A program made the position numbers and the translations under genes. Below are positions 27,420 to 42,500 of a stretch of DNA of 42,500 bases, in pieces; position 1 is the first letter of the stretch; the number at the start of each line of letters is the position of its first letter. The notes beneath the pieces were generated by a model. The model made no database searches. It saw only the letters and a program-made list of their open reading frames with translations, and was not told the origin of the DNA. Location of the stretch: positions 145,001 through 187,500 of the forward strand of contig MCFG01000083.1 in the NCBI GenBank assembly GCA_002104895.1, read 5' to 3'. This DNA comes from Anaeromyces robustus. Its lineage: Eukaryota; Neocallimastigomycota; Neocallimastigomycetes; Neocallimastigales; Neocallimastigaceae.

Positions 27420-30253
27420 ATGAAATTCATTTTTATTGTTATTCTTTTATTTCAATACATTATATGGAGTATGTTAAATTTGTGTATATGTACTTATAAA
27501 TATTTTATAAATAAAAAAAATGGAATAAGTGGGAAAGAATGAAAATAATAATAAAAAAAATAATAAAAATAATGATATATATATAAATGAAAATATTTTG
27601 TAAATAAGATTTCTTTTATTTAATTAAAAATTAGATGAATGTAAGAATATTAATATAAAAGCCGTGTCATTATTATATACCGGAGACGAAGAATTTTTTA
27701 GTGTATTAGAGAATGATTTCAATAAATACTCAGAAGAAAATAATCTTGGTATTAATATATCATTCGTTTTTTATACTGTAGAAAATTCTACATTATTTGC
27801 TTCTGATTATAGTGGAACAATACAATACCTTCTTAATAAGAAATCAACTAAATATGATGTAATTTTTTATGATGTGATGTATTCTCCTAGATTCGCATCT
27901 TATTTTATTGATTTAAAAGATTATCTACCAAAAGATCATATTGATATATATTCCAAAGGTATTGCACCAAATATATGTACTTACAATGGAAAATGGGTTG
28001 GTTTAGTAAGTTTTTCTTTATTTTTTTTTTATTTTTGTTAGTTATTATTTTTAGTAAAACAATAATATATTATGTTAATATTTATAAAAAAAAACATAAA
28101 CTGTTAATTTATATATATTATATATTAATATAAAATAGCCAATTCGTATAAATTTCTCAGTATTATATTGTAATAAAATCCTATTAGAAAAGTATGGAAA
28201 AGATATACCAAAAACGTGTGATGAATTTATAGATACAGGAAAATATATATTAAATAAAGAAAAAGAAGGAAATAATACATTAATTGGTTATAATGCATTA
28301 TTTCCTGGTAACTATTTAATAAATATATAATTCAGAAAGTAAAATTTTTAAAAGATTATTTTTTATATATAACTATAAATATAATTTTATTATAATCTAT
28401 AAATAAATGCATATATTAAGATTTTGAAGTATCATTGATATCAGCTATGGAAACTATTTTTTCCTTTAGAAAATCAGTAAATTCACCAATGCCCAAATAT
28501 GACAGTAAAGAAGCAATAGATGCTTTAAATAAACTAAAACAAATGAAGGATGAATTAGAATCAAGTAAAATAAATCTATAAATATTAATAAATTTATATA
28601 TAAATAATTATTTATTATTATTATTATTATTATTATTTATTATTGTAATTATCTTAATACTAATATTAATACTAATACTGATACTGATAATTATTAATTA
28701 TTATTGTTATTTCATAATGTTTTGTAATAATAATAATCACAATTATAATAATAATAATAAAAGATGAGGCTTTTCAATCTGATTATTATGAATTGGCTAC
28801 AAATTTATATAATGGAAAAAGTATTTATGCTAAATGGTGGTATTACGACTTATTCGAAGACAAATATGTAAAAATTCCTATTGTCGGAAATAAAGAAGGA
28901 ATTTCTGCTTCGAGTGTTGGAGGATTAAATATTGGCATAAATAAATATATATCTAATGAAAATTTAAAAGCTTCAATTGAATATTTAAAATTTATTACAT
29001 CAAAAGATTTTCAAAAAAAATTATTAATGAAAAAATTAATTTTTTCTTCCATTGACAGTTTATACGATGATGAAGAAGTATGTAAATATGAGAGTTATCA
29101 AATATTTAAAAAAATGCAATTTATTCCAAGGCCATCTTTGGTGAATTATGATGATTATTCTTTTAAATTTAGAAATCATTTAAAGAAATTTTTATATAGC
29201 GATAAAAGTGCAGAGGAAACATTATATAATATAATGAATATTTCAAAAATATTCAATATTTCAATATTTTCGACTTCAATACCTATAGGAATATGTGTAT
29301 TAGTAATATGTATTATTATGCTAAGTTCTTTAATTTTTTTATTTAAAGAAAATTTTAATCCCTTTTTTAAGTATCTTTCAGTAGATTTTTGGATTATATT
29401 TGTTTTTGGATCAATTATTATATTAAATACTGCATATACCAAACTTGGTGAATTGTCGAGTTTTAAATGTCGTTTAACAGTAATATTTTTTTTTTTTGGT
29501 TTAAGTTTAAATTATATACCAATTTTATATAAACTTATCATTTATTTTCCAGGAGAAAGCAATTTTTCTGAATGGGTTAAAAATCATAAATATATTTATT
29601 TAGCTATTTGTTTATTAGTTGAAATTATATTAATTGGTTTATCTTTTATATATAAATTTGATATATATGATGTGCTTGTTAATGGAGGTCAAAATTTTCA
29701 AATATGTAAAATGAACAATACATTTGGAAAAATAATGTTTGGTATAATGGTAACATATAAATTTACAATAATCTTTGTAATGCTAATTTATATTTTTATT
29801 GAATGGAATATTAATGAATCGTTTTATGAAGTTAGATTTATTGTAATGTTTTTATACATTGATATTCTTTCATTCATATTACTCTTCTTATTTGATATTA
29901 TTATAATTAAAAATTATCGTTCATATTTTATAATCTACACATGCATTTTGATCATTATTTCTATATCTAATTATGGATTTTTATATGGATTTAGATTATT
30001 CTGTGGATTTTTAAACAAAAAAAATTTAAAAATGGCATTTATACAAAATGTTAATAAAAATTTTATTAATAATGAAATAGATCAGGTTACAACGGAGACA
30101 AATATAGGTGAATTAACTAGTATAACTGCTACTAATAATAATATTTCTAATAACAATAATAATAATATTATTAATAATAATCATGAAAGTTACAAAACCG
30201 TAACTAATGGATCAATTTTATTAAAAATGGTTAATTATCACTATATGAAATAA
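27420..30253 (+). CDS. Chimeric receptor B: solute-binding domain plus class C-like 7TM domain
   Basis: Same design as receptor A: probable surface receptor for an unknown small ligand. Five exons: 27420-27468, 27635-28005, 28139-28307, 28421-28564 and 28764-30253, with introns of 166, 133, 113 and 199 bp. They give 740 residues. Exon 1 encodes the signal peptide (MKFIFIVILLFQYIIW). The binding domain (about 20-410) has the marks of bacterial solute-binding proteins: NGKWVGL, YCNK, IPKTCDEF, GNKEGISASSVGGLN, GINKYIS and IPRP. Seven helices span about 417-655, with ENFNPFF after helix 1 and FKCRLTVIFFFFGLSLNY as class C-like helix 3. The tail has short Asn runs and ends LLKMVNYHYMK. Its binding domain is closest to receptor C, but its membrane domain is closest to receptor A. 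Confidence 0.9.
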
Positions 30254-30752
30254 ATATATTATAATAAATATATTTAATTATATTGTATATGTTTAATTTT
30301 TTATTATATATTTTTTTAATTTTTGATAAAATTACTATTATTATTTACTAACAAAAATTATAAATAAATAGTAAAAAAAAAATAATAAATTTTATATTAC
30401 TTATCTCTATTATATTAAAGAATAAATAAAATTATACGTAAATGAAAGTATTTAATTTAATTCAATTTTTCAAATTTTTATGTATTATATTTAATAATTT
30501 TATTCATAAAATCTTTATTATGATAATAAAATTAAAATTAATATTTAAATTTTAAAACAAAAATGAATGAATAAATAAATAATATTCATTAAACTTTATT
30601 AATAATTTATTCTATTTATTAGAAATAATATTTATTATATTTAATTTTTTTTTTTTTTTTTTTATTTTTTTTTATTTTTTTTTTTTTTATTTAATATAAA
30701 AACTTTCATTCTCTTTTATATCCCTTAATGAATTAATTATATATATTTAACA

Positions 30753-33668
30753 ATGAGGAGGTTAATATATACTTTTATTATTTTATATCAATACTTTTTA
30801 TTATGTAAGCTAAATATAAATATATATAATAAAAAAATAATTATCTAAAAAATGAAAAAGTAAAAAGAAAGAAAAAATAAATAAATTTGAAACTAATAAC
30901 AATAAGTAAAAATATTAATTATTATGTATATTTCTATTTAAATGTTACAATAAGATAAATGTTCAAAAGTCAATTTAAATGCAGTTGCTTATGTTTTTGG
31001 TGGAGAATATGAATTATTTAACTCACTGGAAAAATACTTTAATAAGTACTCAGAAGAAAATAATCTTGATATAAATGTATCCTTTGTCTATTATACTATA
31101 GAAAATTCTACTGTCTATGCTGCTGATTATAGTTCAACAATAGAACATATTCTCAAAAAAAAATCAGATAAATATGATATAATATTTTATGATGTAATGT
31201 ACTCACCTAGATTTTCTCCACATTTTATAGATTTAAAAGAATATTTACCAAAAGATCATATTGATATGTATTCAACAGGTGTAATACCAGAATTATGCAC
31301 TTATAATGGAAAATGGGTTGGTTTAGTAAGTATACATATTGCTATTAATATATATTAAAACATATTCTAATGAAACAATATATTAATAATGATATTGTTT
31401 TTATTTTTTTTTTAATAATAAAATTGTATTAATGATAAGACTATAGAATTACGTTTTTCGGTTATATATTGTAATAAAAAACTTTTAAAAAAATATGAAA
31501 AAGAATTACCAAAAACATGGGATGATTTATTAGATATCGGAAAATATATATTAAAAATGGAAAAAAATAATGAAAATAATTTAGTTGGATATAATGGATT
31601 ATTTCCTGGTATTATAAATAATAATATTTATATTATATTTTTTAATCATAATTAATTATTTATATTATGTATAAATATATATAATAATTTATATATATAT
31701 ATACTTCTTAAAGATAGTGAAACGTCATTAGTTTCAACTATTGAGGCTATATACTCTTTTAGAAAATCAGTTGATTCACTAATGCCTGAATATGATAGTA
31801 AAGAAGCAATTGATGCTTTAAATAAAATAAAACAAATAAAAGATGAATTAGAATCAAGTAAAATAAATATAAATATATATTATATACACATTAAATTATA
31901 TTAACAATTATAAAAATATTTTGAGTTAATAATATGTCAATTATTTTGAATTAATTATATATATATTATTATCATAATTATGTTTAATATTATAATTATT
32001 GTATATTTATCATTGAAATTATTAAAAATATTAATAATTATTATTACATTTTTCTTTTATTATATATAATTTGAATAATTATAATAAGATGAAGCTTTTC
32101 AATCAGGAGAATATGGTGCAGTTATGAATTTATTAACAGAAAATGCTATTTTTCTTAAATGGTGGTATTATTATAATTTAAATGATGAAGGATTTATAAA
32201 AATTCCTATAGTAGGAAATAAAGAAGGAATTTCTGCTTCAAGTGTTGGAGGATTAAATGTTGGTATAAACAAATATATATCAAATGAAAATATAAATGCT
32301 TCGGTTAAGTTTATAAAATATATAACATCAAAAGAATATCAAAAAGAATCATTGATGAGAAAAGAAAATTTTTCAGCCATTAATAGTTTATATGATGATA
32401 AAGAAGTATGCAAAATAGTGGATTGTGAATTATTTAAAAAAATGCAATTTATTGCTCGACCACCTGTAGTAAATTATGACGATTATTCTTTTAATTTTAG
32501 AAATTATTTAAAATCATTTTTATATGGTAATGAAAGTCCTGAGAAAACATTAAATAATATCACGAATTTAACAAAAACTTATATTATTTCATTAGATTCT
32601 ATAGGAACATTTTTTTTTATTATAACTATATTGATAGCATTTTTAATTACATTATCAATAGCATTTATTTTTATTGAAAAGTATAAACTTGTATTCAATT
32701 TTTTGAATAGAGATTTATGGATATGTTTTTTTCTTGGTTTAATGGTTAATATAAGTTATATTATTACAGAATATGGAGAGATCACTAATCTGAAATGTAA
32801 AATAAAACCTTTGATATTATCTATTGGGTTTAATTTGATGTATACGCCTTTTTTATATAAATTAATTGTAAACTTTCAAGATACTAATAAATATTTTGAC
32901 TTTATTGAAAATCATTGTTATTTATTTATTACTTTCATTAATACTTTGGATATAATTTTGAATATGATATTATTCATGTCACCAGTCGAACTTCATTACA
33001 AAGGTATTATTAATGAACAAAAGTTTAAATATTGTGATATTAATAATTCCTTTGGAATAATTATTTTTTCCTTGATATTGACTGAAAAAGTCATAATATT
33101 ATTAACTATCTTATTATTTATATTTATGGAATGGAATATTACTGCAACAAAAAGAAATATAAGATTATTAACTGCGACAATATATATTGACATCATAACC
33201 TATAGTATATTCATTATATTTGAAATTATTAAATTTGATAATTATATTATTCATTTTGAAATACATGTTTCTATAATTATTTTCTACGTATTATCAAATT
33301 ACTTTATCATATATTTTTCAAGAATTCTTTTTATTATAATAAATAAAAAAGAAGTCATTAAATTATACTTAAAGAGTATAAACAGTACTGATGATAATAA
33401 TAATATTAATACAGACAATCAAAATATTGATAATATTAAAAGTAGTATAAATGATGATAATAATAATATTAATACAGACTATCAAAATATTGATAATATT
33501 AAAAGTAATATAAATAATAAAAGTAAAAAATTTGGTTTTTGGAAAATATTGAGCTATCATTACTCTACTCAAAGTAGAGAATGTTGGTCTACAGTATCCC
33601 CTACATTTAAAACAACACAAACAACTCAAAACCAATATCAATCATCAAATTCAAATATATTAAATTAG
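30753..33668 (+). CDS. Chimeric receptor C: solute-binding domain plus divergent class C-like 7TM domain
   Basis: Five exons: 30753-30804, 30955-31325, 31440-31608, 31714-31857 and 32089-33668, with introns of 150, 114, 105 and 231 bp. They give 771 residues. Exon 3 starts at ACTATAGAA after AAG (31439). The nearer TATAG at 31445 would break the frame and the match to receptor B. The signal peptide (MRRLIYTFIILYQYFLL) is followed by a solute-binding domain very like that of B: YSEENNLDIN, VMYSPRF, IPIVGNKEGISASSVGG and NYDDYSF. Seven helices lie at about 417-662. Their sequence differs strongly from A and B, though LKCKIKPLILSIGFNLMYTP keeps the helix 3 pattern. The tail carries a duplicated Asn/Asp/Ile segment (33391-33510) and WKILSYHYSTQ (YHY at 735-737), then a longer Ser/Thr/Gln end. 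The ligand is unknown. Expression and splicing need RNA support. Confidence 0.88.
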
Positions 33669-36290
33669 AAAATTTAATTATTTTTTAATTAATAATAAGT
33701 ATAAAGTGATTTATAAGTATATTTAAGTGAATATTATAAATATTAAATATATTTTTATTATTTTTAGTTAAAGATGAAATACTTAGATAATTTAAAAAAA
33801 AAAATCTTATATTAAAAAAAAACAATTAAAAATTCTAAAAAATTTAATATTAAAATATTCTATTCTATATTTGAAAAACAAATGATACATTAAAAGTTTA
33901 ATACTTAATTAAAACATTATTTATTTAATACTATACTTTTTTATTTATTTATTTATTAGTTTATTTATTCATTATATATTTATATTATATTTACTTATTT
34001 ACTCATTTTTAAACTTTTTATATCATTTTAATATCATAAAGTAAATATATTAATATACTTATAAATCATTTTATAGTTATTATTAATATATTAATTAAAT
34101 TAATATATATTTTTCAATATAAAAGATAAAAAAAAAATAAACAATTAAGGTAATATGGTAATGAATAATAACTTGGATTACTGTAATAAAAAATTTATAT
34201 AAATAAACGATAGCTAATAAATACAAGAATTTAAATTCAGTAGATGGAATATTTATGAAGACAAAATACTAAAAAAAGGAAAATTAATATAATTATCTAA
34301 CAAATTTTAAAAATAATTAGGTTTTTTATATGCATGGAAAATTCATCGATTCTCTAACCTAAAAAATTAAATACATATATAAATATTTATTATTAAAATT
34401 ATAATTCTTTTTTAAAATTATTAAAAACGAAACTATCATAATTAATAATTTCTTTTTTTTTTTTTTTATAAATTTATTATTGTTTGTATACTTAACTTTT
34501 GTTTAATATATTATTAACCTTTATATAATAAAATTTATTATTATATGTTTGCATATTGTACTTTTTTTTTTTTTTTTTTTTTGAATTCAATAAAATATAT
34601 ATTAATAAAATAAATCTTATATATTTATATATATATTTAATATCTTTTTAGATTTTATTATATAAATTATTAAATAAAAATTAAATATCAATTTATAGAT
34701 ATATATACATATTATTAAAATAACAATTGATATAAAAATAACAGTAATTTAAAAAATAAAAGTTAAATATGAAAATTTAATAATAATAATTGACTAAATT
34801 ATTAATTACTAATTCATATGATTATTACCCTATAAATAGTTGCTTTTTTTTTATAAAGGAGAATTTGTATTATATAAATCATTTAAAAATGATTTAATAA
34901 GCATTCAAAAGAAAATAATTTTGATATAGAAGTATCCTTTGTCTTCTATTCTATAATTTATACTTATGATTATAGGTCAACAATAGAACATCTTCTTAAA
35001 AAAAAAATAGAAAAACATAACAATTTTTTTTATGATGTAAAGTATTCACCTTATTATATTAATTTTATAAGATCATATTGATATGTATATGGAATAACAC
35101 CAAATCTTTGAACATAAAACAGAAAATGTTATATTATTATAATATTTAAAAATTAAAATAAAAATAATTTAAATGTATTGTAGTATTAACAATACCTTAA
35201 GCTTATAACTTTATTACTAAAAAAATAAAAAAAAAAAATAAATGATATTTACAGTATAGAAAAAACTATTTTAATTAAATTATCATTTTTTCAATTAGTT
35301 TTTTTTTTTTTCATAAACATTATCTTTTGCCATTCCAACAATAAATTATTTTATTGCTTTTTTTTTTTTTTTTTTTTTTTTTTTTGAATATACATATGAT
35401 ATAAACTTGAAAAAATTTATTTTTATTATAAATTAATATATACATTAATATATATATATATATTAATTTAAAAAAAATTTTTTTTATTAATATTAAAAAT
35501 TTAGTTTTAATTTTTTTTATTCTTGAATTTTAAAAAATAAAAGAAAGGTAATAAAATGTCATAATTAAGCAAAATTTTTATAAATTCTTTAATTTTTATT
35601 AATTCTTTAAATATATATATACTATTCTTATAATTTAAGGATAATAATATATATTATTTATAAATATGTATTAAATCAATACAAATTACATTTTAATATG
35701 TTTTTTCAATTTATTATTAAATAAGAAAATTGCTTTCTTTTTTTTTTAAAAAAAAAAAAATTCATTTTTGATGTATATATAAAAATCGTAATAATTATTT
35801 TAAAAAGTTTTTAATTTTAAACTCAAATATATTAATTTGTAATAACTTTTATTTCAATTATTATTTAATAAAGTATTTTTTTTTTATTAATTATTTAAGA
35901 TTTTCTTTTAATTTTTTTTTTTTTAAATAAAAGAAAAGAATAAACGAATAAAAAAAGAGAAATTTTTAATATATGTAAAACTATTAATTATATAGTACTA
36001 ATTTTATGGTTTTCTCATTATTCATTAAATAAATATTATAAATAATTATATTAATCAATATTAACTTTTTGTTTTCTTTTTTTATTTTGTTTTCTAATAA
36101 ATATTTATTAATAATTATTATATGATAATCTATCTAACAAAATAATTGAAGATTATACCAACAATATAATACTATCCATTTATATTATTTTAAAAAATAA
36201 TAATTTTAATATCAAAGTTAAATAATAAAAACAATATATATAATATTTTCATTTGTAAATCACTTCAGGAAAATTTAAAAATTATAAAAA
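33669..36290. other. Intergenic DNA holding a second receptor relic
   Basis: AT-rich DNA between receptor C and the GPN2 gene. The only recognisable content is the receptor relic at 34831-35130. There are T runs near 34562-34582 and 35360-35384. Confidence 0.65.
34831..35130 (+). pseudogene. Decayed copy of receptor exon 2 (solute-binding domain)
   Basis: The DNA follows exon 2 of receptor C almost base for base in places: ATAGTTGC then a T run near 34836, GGAGAATTTGTATTATATAA near 34859, AAGAAAATAATTTTGATATA near 34911, AGTATCCTTTGTCTTCTATT near 34931, AGGTCAACAATAGAACATCT near 34975, TTTTATGATGTAAAGTATTC near 35027 and GATCATATTGATATGTAT near 35073. Many small indels and stops break the frame, and the segment coding for ENSTVYA is lost. 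Exons 3-5 were not found downstream. It is a fragment of a fifth family member. Confidence 0.8.
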
Positions 36291-38674
<2,384 letters not shown>

Positions 38675-38714
<40 letters not shown>

Positions 38715-38743
38715 GAAAAAAGAAAAAAGAAAATACCACAAAA

Positions 38744-38784
<41 letters not shown>

Positions 38785-39553
38785 ATTTAATTATTACACT
38801 AAAAAAATATATATTTTAATAAAGAAAAAAAATCAAAAATAGTGAATAGAATAGAATGATTTAATAAAATATTTAAATAAAATAATATCTAATAAAAAAA
38901 ATTATTTAATGGAATATTAAATAAATTTTTATATTTTTATTTTACACGTTTATTTTGAATTTAAAAAAAATTTTTTTTTTTTTTAATATTTTATTTTCTT
39001 ATTATAAATTTTCTTTTTTATTTTATTTTTATTTTTATTTTTATTTTTATTTATTTTTATTTTTTTTTTAATATTTTATTCACTCATTATTATATAGGTT
39101 TTTTTTTTTTTTTTTATTGTCATTTTATTTTTTGTTTATTGATTTTTATTATTTTAACAAAGAAAAGCATAAAAATATAATGTAAATGTATTTCATTATA
39201 TTTTTTATTTTTTCTGTTTTAGTTATTTTGTAAAATTTTATTTTAACTTTATACTTAAAAGAATAAAAGAAAAAATAAAAATTAATTTAAGAAAGTAAAA
39301 TAATATTTACTTTTTTTTTTATTCCTTAATTTTTATTTTTATTTCTTTTTTTTTTTATTATTATTATATATCAAATAAAGGTATCAATGTCTAAATATTT
39401 ATCATCTTCTACTTTTTTCATCATTATTTTATTGAAATAAATAAATAAAAAAAAAAAAGTTAAAATATTTTTAATAAATAAAAATTTTTTATATTTTATT
39501 CTTTATTTTTTTTTTTTTTTTTTTTTTTTTTTCAAAAGTTCAAATATTCAAAT
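38675..39553. other. Convergent intergenic region
   Basis: This lies between the converging GPN2 and GH6 genes. It starts with an AAT satellite just after the GPN2 stop (38675-38713), then poly(A), AT dinucleotides (38761-38782), TTTTA repeats and T runs (39507-39532). No gene seen. Confidence 0.7.
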
Positions 39554-40936
39554 TTAAAATGGTGGATTGGCATTTCTCAATAATTGAACGAAATAGTCAT
39601 GGAACCATGAACCAGCTTCTGGAGCATTTGGAAGAGAATCAGAACGAGCACAAACTGGATCAGCACGCATACCTTGAGAAGAACCATCAGATTCTGCTGG
39701 TGGTTTTAACCACATGTAAGCATCTAATAATGGCATATTAATTGGATCTGGATTACCCTTTGGACGTTCACCAAAACCAGTACCAACTAAATTACACCAA
39801 GTTTTAGTTTTAGCGAAAGCTTCACTAATATCTTGACCATTACGACTAGTATCAATAACAAATCTCATATCAGTAATACCAACATTTTCAAGAGCATCAT
39901 AAAGTCTAGTTTGATATTCGTATTCCTTATCAATTGGTTGGAAGTTAGAAACATTAGTAGAGAAACCACGAATCTTACCTTGATTAGCCATATCTAAAAT
40001 TTCCTTAATAACAGCAGCAGTTTCATCTTCATAACCAGTTAACCATTGACTGTGACCAGCATCAAGATAAACTTGTACATTATTAAGACTACCAAATCTA
40101 TTAACAGCATAAGCAAGAGCTTGTTTGTGAATAACTGCAGTTCTTCTACAATTTTCATTGTTTTGAGAAGTAACCATATTACCAATAGTATCTGGTTCAA
40201 CAACAATAACAATTCTACTACCTTGATTAGATCTAAAGGTATTAGCAACATCATCAACATAAGATTTGTAAGCATTTAAATCATTAGCACCACCTTGAGA
40301 AGCATTACTGTTACAATCACGAGTTGGAATCCAGTACATAATAAAGACAGCAGTACTGCCATTAGCGGAACTAAGGTGTCTTTGAACTTCTTTTGGTGCA
40401 CCATCCCAAGCTAACCAAACAGCAGTTGGAACGTATTTAACTCTATTAGCTTGTTGTTGTAAATTACCACTTAATTTGTTAATAGAAGATTGGACTTCAG
40501 ATTGATATTGGTAATTACTGTAAATATTTCCACTGAAGAAGGAAGGATTAACAGTTGGGTAAGTCTTCTTTGTAGTAGTAGTAGTAGTAGTAGTACGAAT
40601 AGGAGTTGGATTTTGTGGTGGACGTTGACCACCACCATTACAACTATTATTAATACCACACCAATCACCATTTTCAATACCCCAATCACCATCTGCATCA
40701 GTGTAAATAGTATTACAATGGGTACAGCAAGGATAACCTAAACTTTCTGTATTACAAGTATCATAGCATTTAGAAGGTTGAAGTAAACACCAAGCACCAT
40801 TTTCAACACCCCATTCTCCGTCTACATCAGTGTAAACAACTTCACAGCCATTACAACATGGATAATTTGGGTGGCAAGAAGAAGCTAAAGCTCCTAAAGC
40901 AAATAAAGTTGAAGATAATAAATTAACAAATTTCAT
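39554..40936 (-). CDS. GH6 cellulase with two N-terminal fungal dockerins
   Basis: Secreted inverting cellulase (cellobiohydrolase or endoglucanase) that would be docked into the fungal cellulosome. 460 residues, no introns. A signal peptide occupies residues 1-19. Two Cys-rich dockerins of the CBM10-like fungal type follow at 21-50 and 57-93, each with YPCC and a YTDxDGxWGxENGxWC core. A Pro/Thr linker (about 98-130, with eight Thr in a row) leads to the GH6 domain to the C terminus. Catalytic-site residues by family comparison: Asp207 in YWIPTRDC (the general-acid region) and Asp249 in [26 protein letters not shown] and [12 protein letters not shown] match the substrate-tunnel and C-terminal GH6 blocks. 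The gene is far richer in G+C than its flanks. GH6 genes in these fungi are often thought to have come from bacteria by transfer, and the lack of introns fits that. Exo or endo action cannot be told from sequence alone. Confidence 0.96.
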   Translation of the reverse strand: MKFVNLLSSTLFALGALASSCHPNYPCCNGCEVVYTDVDGEWGVENGAWCLLQPSKCYDTCNTESLGYPCCTHCNTIYTDADGDWGIENGDWCGINNSCNGGGQRPPQNPTPIRTTTTTTTTKKTYPTVNPSFFSGNIYSNYQYQSEVQSSINKLSGNLQQQANRVKYVPTAVWLAWDGAPKEVQRHLSSANGSTAVFIMYWIPTRDCNSNASQGGANDLNAYKSYVDDVANTFRSNQGSRIVIVVEPDTIGNMVTSQNNENCRRTAVIHKQALAYAVNRFGSLNNVQVYLDAGHSQWLTGYEDETAAVIKEILDMANQGKIRGFSTNVSNFQPIDKEYEYQTRLYDALENVGITDMRFVIDTSRNGQDISEAFAKTKTWCNLVGTGFGERPKGNPDPINMPLLDAYMWLKPPAESDGSSQGMRADPVCARSDSLPNAPEAGSWFHDYFVQLLRNANPPF

Positions 40937-42500
40937 TTTTTTATTTGACTAATTTTTAATTTTACAAATATTGATTTAATTATTTTTACAAATGATACAA
41001 TTTATTTGATTTTATTAATTCTTTATTAAAAATTCAACCAGTGAATTTTTGTTTTAGTATTTTATTATTGTTTTATTTATTTTTTATTTAATAATATAAA
41101 ATTTTACAAATTCTTTTCTTTTTTCTGTTATTTAAACTAGTAAATAACTAAAGAAATTTAATCAAAAAAAGGAATATACAAATAAATAAAAAAAAAATTT
41201 TTTTTTCAGTAAATGATTTACTATTTATATATGAAAAAAAAAAAAGTATAAAATAAAATTAGTAAAAATTTTATATTCATTTATTTATCACATTTTTATA
41301 ATTTTAATATATAATAAAACATAATAATAATATATTATAATATGTACATCATCATATATTATAATAAAACTTTATAATGTATTTAAATTGTTTAAAAAAG
41401 ACACAAAAAAAATGTATTTCTTTATTTTAAAGTAACAAATTCTATAATAATAAAAATATTAGAAATTATTATTATTAATATAATATAATATAATATAATA
41501 TAATATAATATAATAATTATTAATTTAAATAAACTTATTTAAATTACATTAGTTAATATATAGATTTTATTAAAATGGTTATAAAATAGTTAGTCATATT
41601 AATATATATAAATAATACATATTATTATATATTATTTATATATTTCAAATTTAATGTAATAAATGTTAAAAAAATATCAAATAAAAAACTTTTTAATTAT
41701 AAACTATTTCAATTTTTTTTAGAGGTTCATTTTAGTCATTTTTGTAACACAAAGCTATTTTCCATAAAATATACAAAATTTAATTTATTTAACATTATTT
41801 AATATATTTTCATTTATTTACAAAAAAAAATTAATTAAATAAAAAAAATTTTTTTAACATTATAATATTAAATAATGTTAAATATTATGATTTTATATTA
41901 AAGTAAGTTTATGTATAATTAATATTAATAACATAAAAAAGTTTATTTTATATATTTTTTTTGACTTAACAATTAATCAAAAAATTAATAATTAATAATA
42001 AAAAACAATGTAATTACTATAAAATATAATTAAATAATATATTATGATATATTTATTATTTATGTTTAAATTAGCAATTTCAAATTAAATAATAGCTTTT
42101 ACTATAAAACATAATTATTACTAAAAAGGAGACATTTTTAATCCGCAACATTTTTTAAATATATTTGTTAAATCCATTAAATAATACAAGAGAGAGATAA
42201 CAACATAATAAATAATAAATAATAATAATTCCTACTTTTCTTTATCTATACTATAATTTCTTTTTTAATTGTTTTTTAAAAAATTAAAAATTGTTTAGTA
42301 AATTTCTTTACATAATAATTAAATTTATTTATTGTCATACCATTTCTCACTGTGTAACAAGTAACATGATACTATTATGTAAAAAAAAAAAAATCAATTT
42401 TGTTTCTTACACCACACATTTTTTTTTTCTTTTTGTTTCAAAAATATTTTATAGGTTATGTAAGAAAGTTATAAAAATAAACTTTATTAATTAATAAAAA
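40937..42500. other. AT-rich region upstream of the GH6 gene, no gene seen
   Basis: This includes the 5' flank of the GH6 gene (from 40937 rightward). A TAATA satellite lies at 41478-41513. Short open frames near the right edge have no protein-like composition. No promoter element can be named with support. Confidence 0.65.

Noticed and set aside
40039-40741. Several open frames overlapping the GH6 gene in other frames
   Set aside because: They are shadows of a well-supported GH6 coding region.
42291-42494. Open frame of 67 codons at the right edge
   Set aside because: It begins at a non-ATG codon, has AT-driven composition and no recognisable domain or splice partner.

Overview
The window looks like nuclear DNA of an anaerobic gut fungus (Neocallimastigomycota). 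Reasons: non-coding DNA is almost pure A+T with long homopolymers and triplet satellites; introns are short, AT-rich and GT-AG; proteins carry poly-Asn runs; and there is a family GH6 cellulase with two N-terminal fungal dockerins, the hallmark of the cellulosome of these fungi. No species is assigned.

Layout. 1-5882: AT-rich DNA, no gene seen. 5883-9359 (+): intronless class I cyclic-nucleotide phosphodiesterase behind six membrane helices. 9360-11190: low-complexity DNA ending in a 143-bp tandem duplication. 11190-14334: a patch of mobile DNA with higher G+C: a tRNA-derived SINE (-), a 790-bp element with terminal inverted repeats and a 9-bp target duplication, and a 5'-truncated LINE relic (+) flanked by direct repeats. 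16377-19011 (-): three-exon type II membrane protein combining a galactose-binding (SUEL) lectin domain with a GT34 glycosyltransferase. 19551-33668 (+): three intact five-exon genes for chimeric receptors, each a signal peptide, a bacterial-type solute-binding domain and a class C-like seven-helix GPCR domain. Two decayed relics of the same family lie at about 23309-23765 and 34831-35130, and a secreted Ser/Pro/Lys repeat gene with four apparent single-base lesions (25155-26281) sits inside the array. 36291-38674 (+): seven-exon GPN2-type GTPase. 39554-40936 (-): GH6 cellulase with two dockerins. 40937-42500: AT-rich, no gene seen.

How the genes may work together (inference): the receptors could sense sugars or oligosaccharides outside the cell, the phosphodiesterase could lower cAMP or cGMP inside it, and the GH6 enzyme releases cellobiose. 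The GT34-lectin protein would act in Golgi glycan synthesis. GPN2 is a housekeeping factor for RNA polymerase assembly. The most interesting part is the receptor array: conserved exon structure, relics, and a mosaic in which ectodomains and membrane domains have different closest relatives.

All exon models were built by eye from splice motifs, reading phase and similarity among paralogues or to known families. No search or RNA evidence was available.
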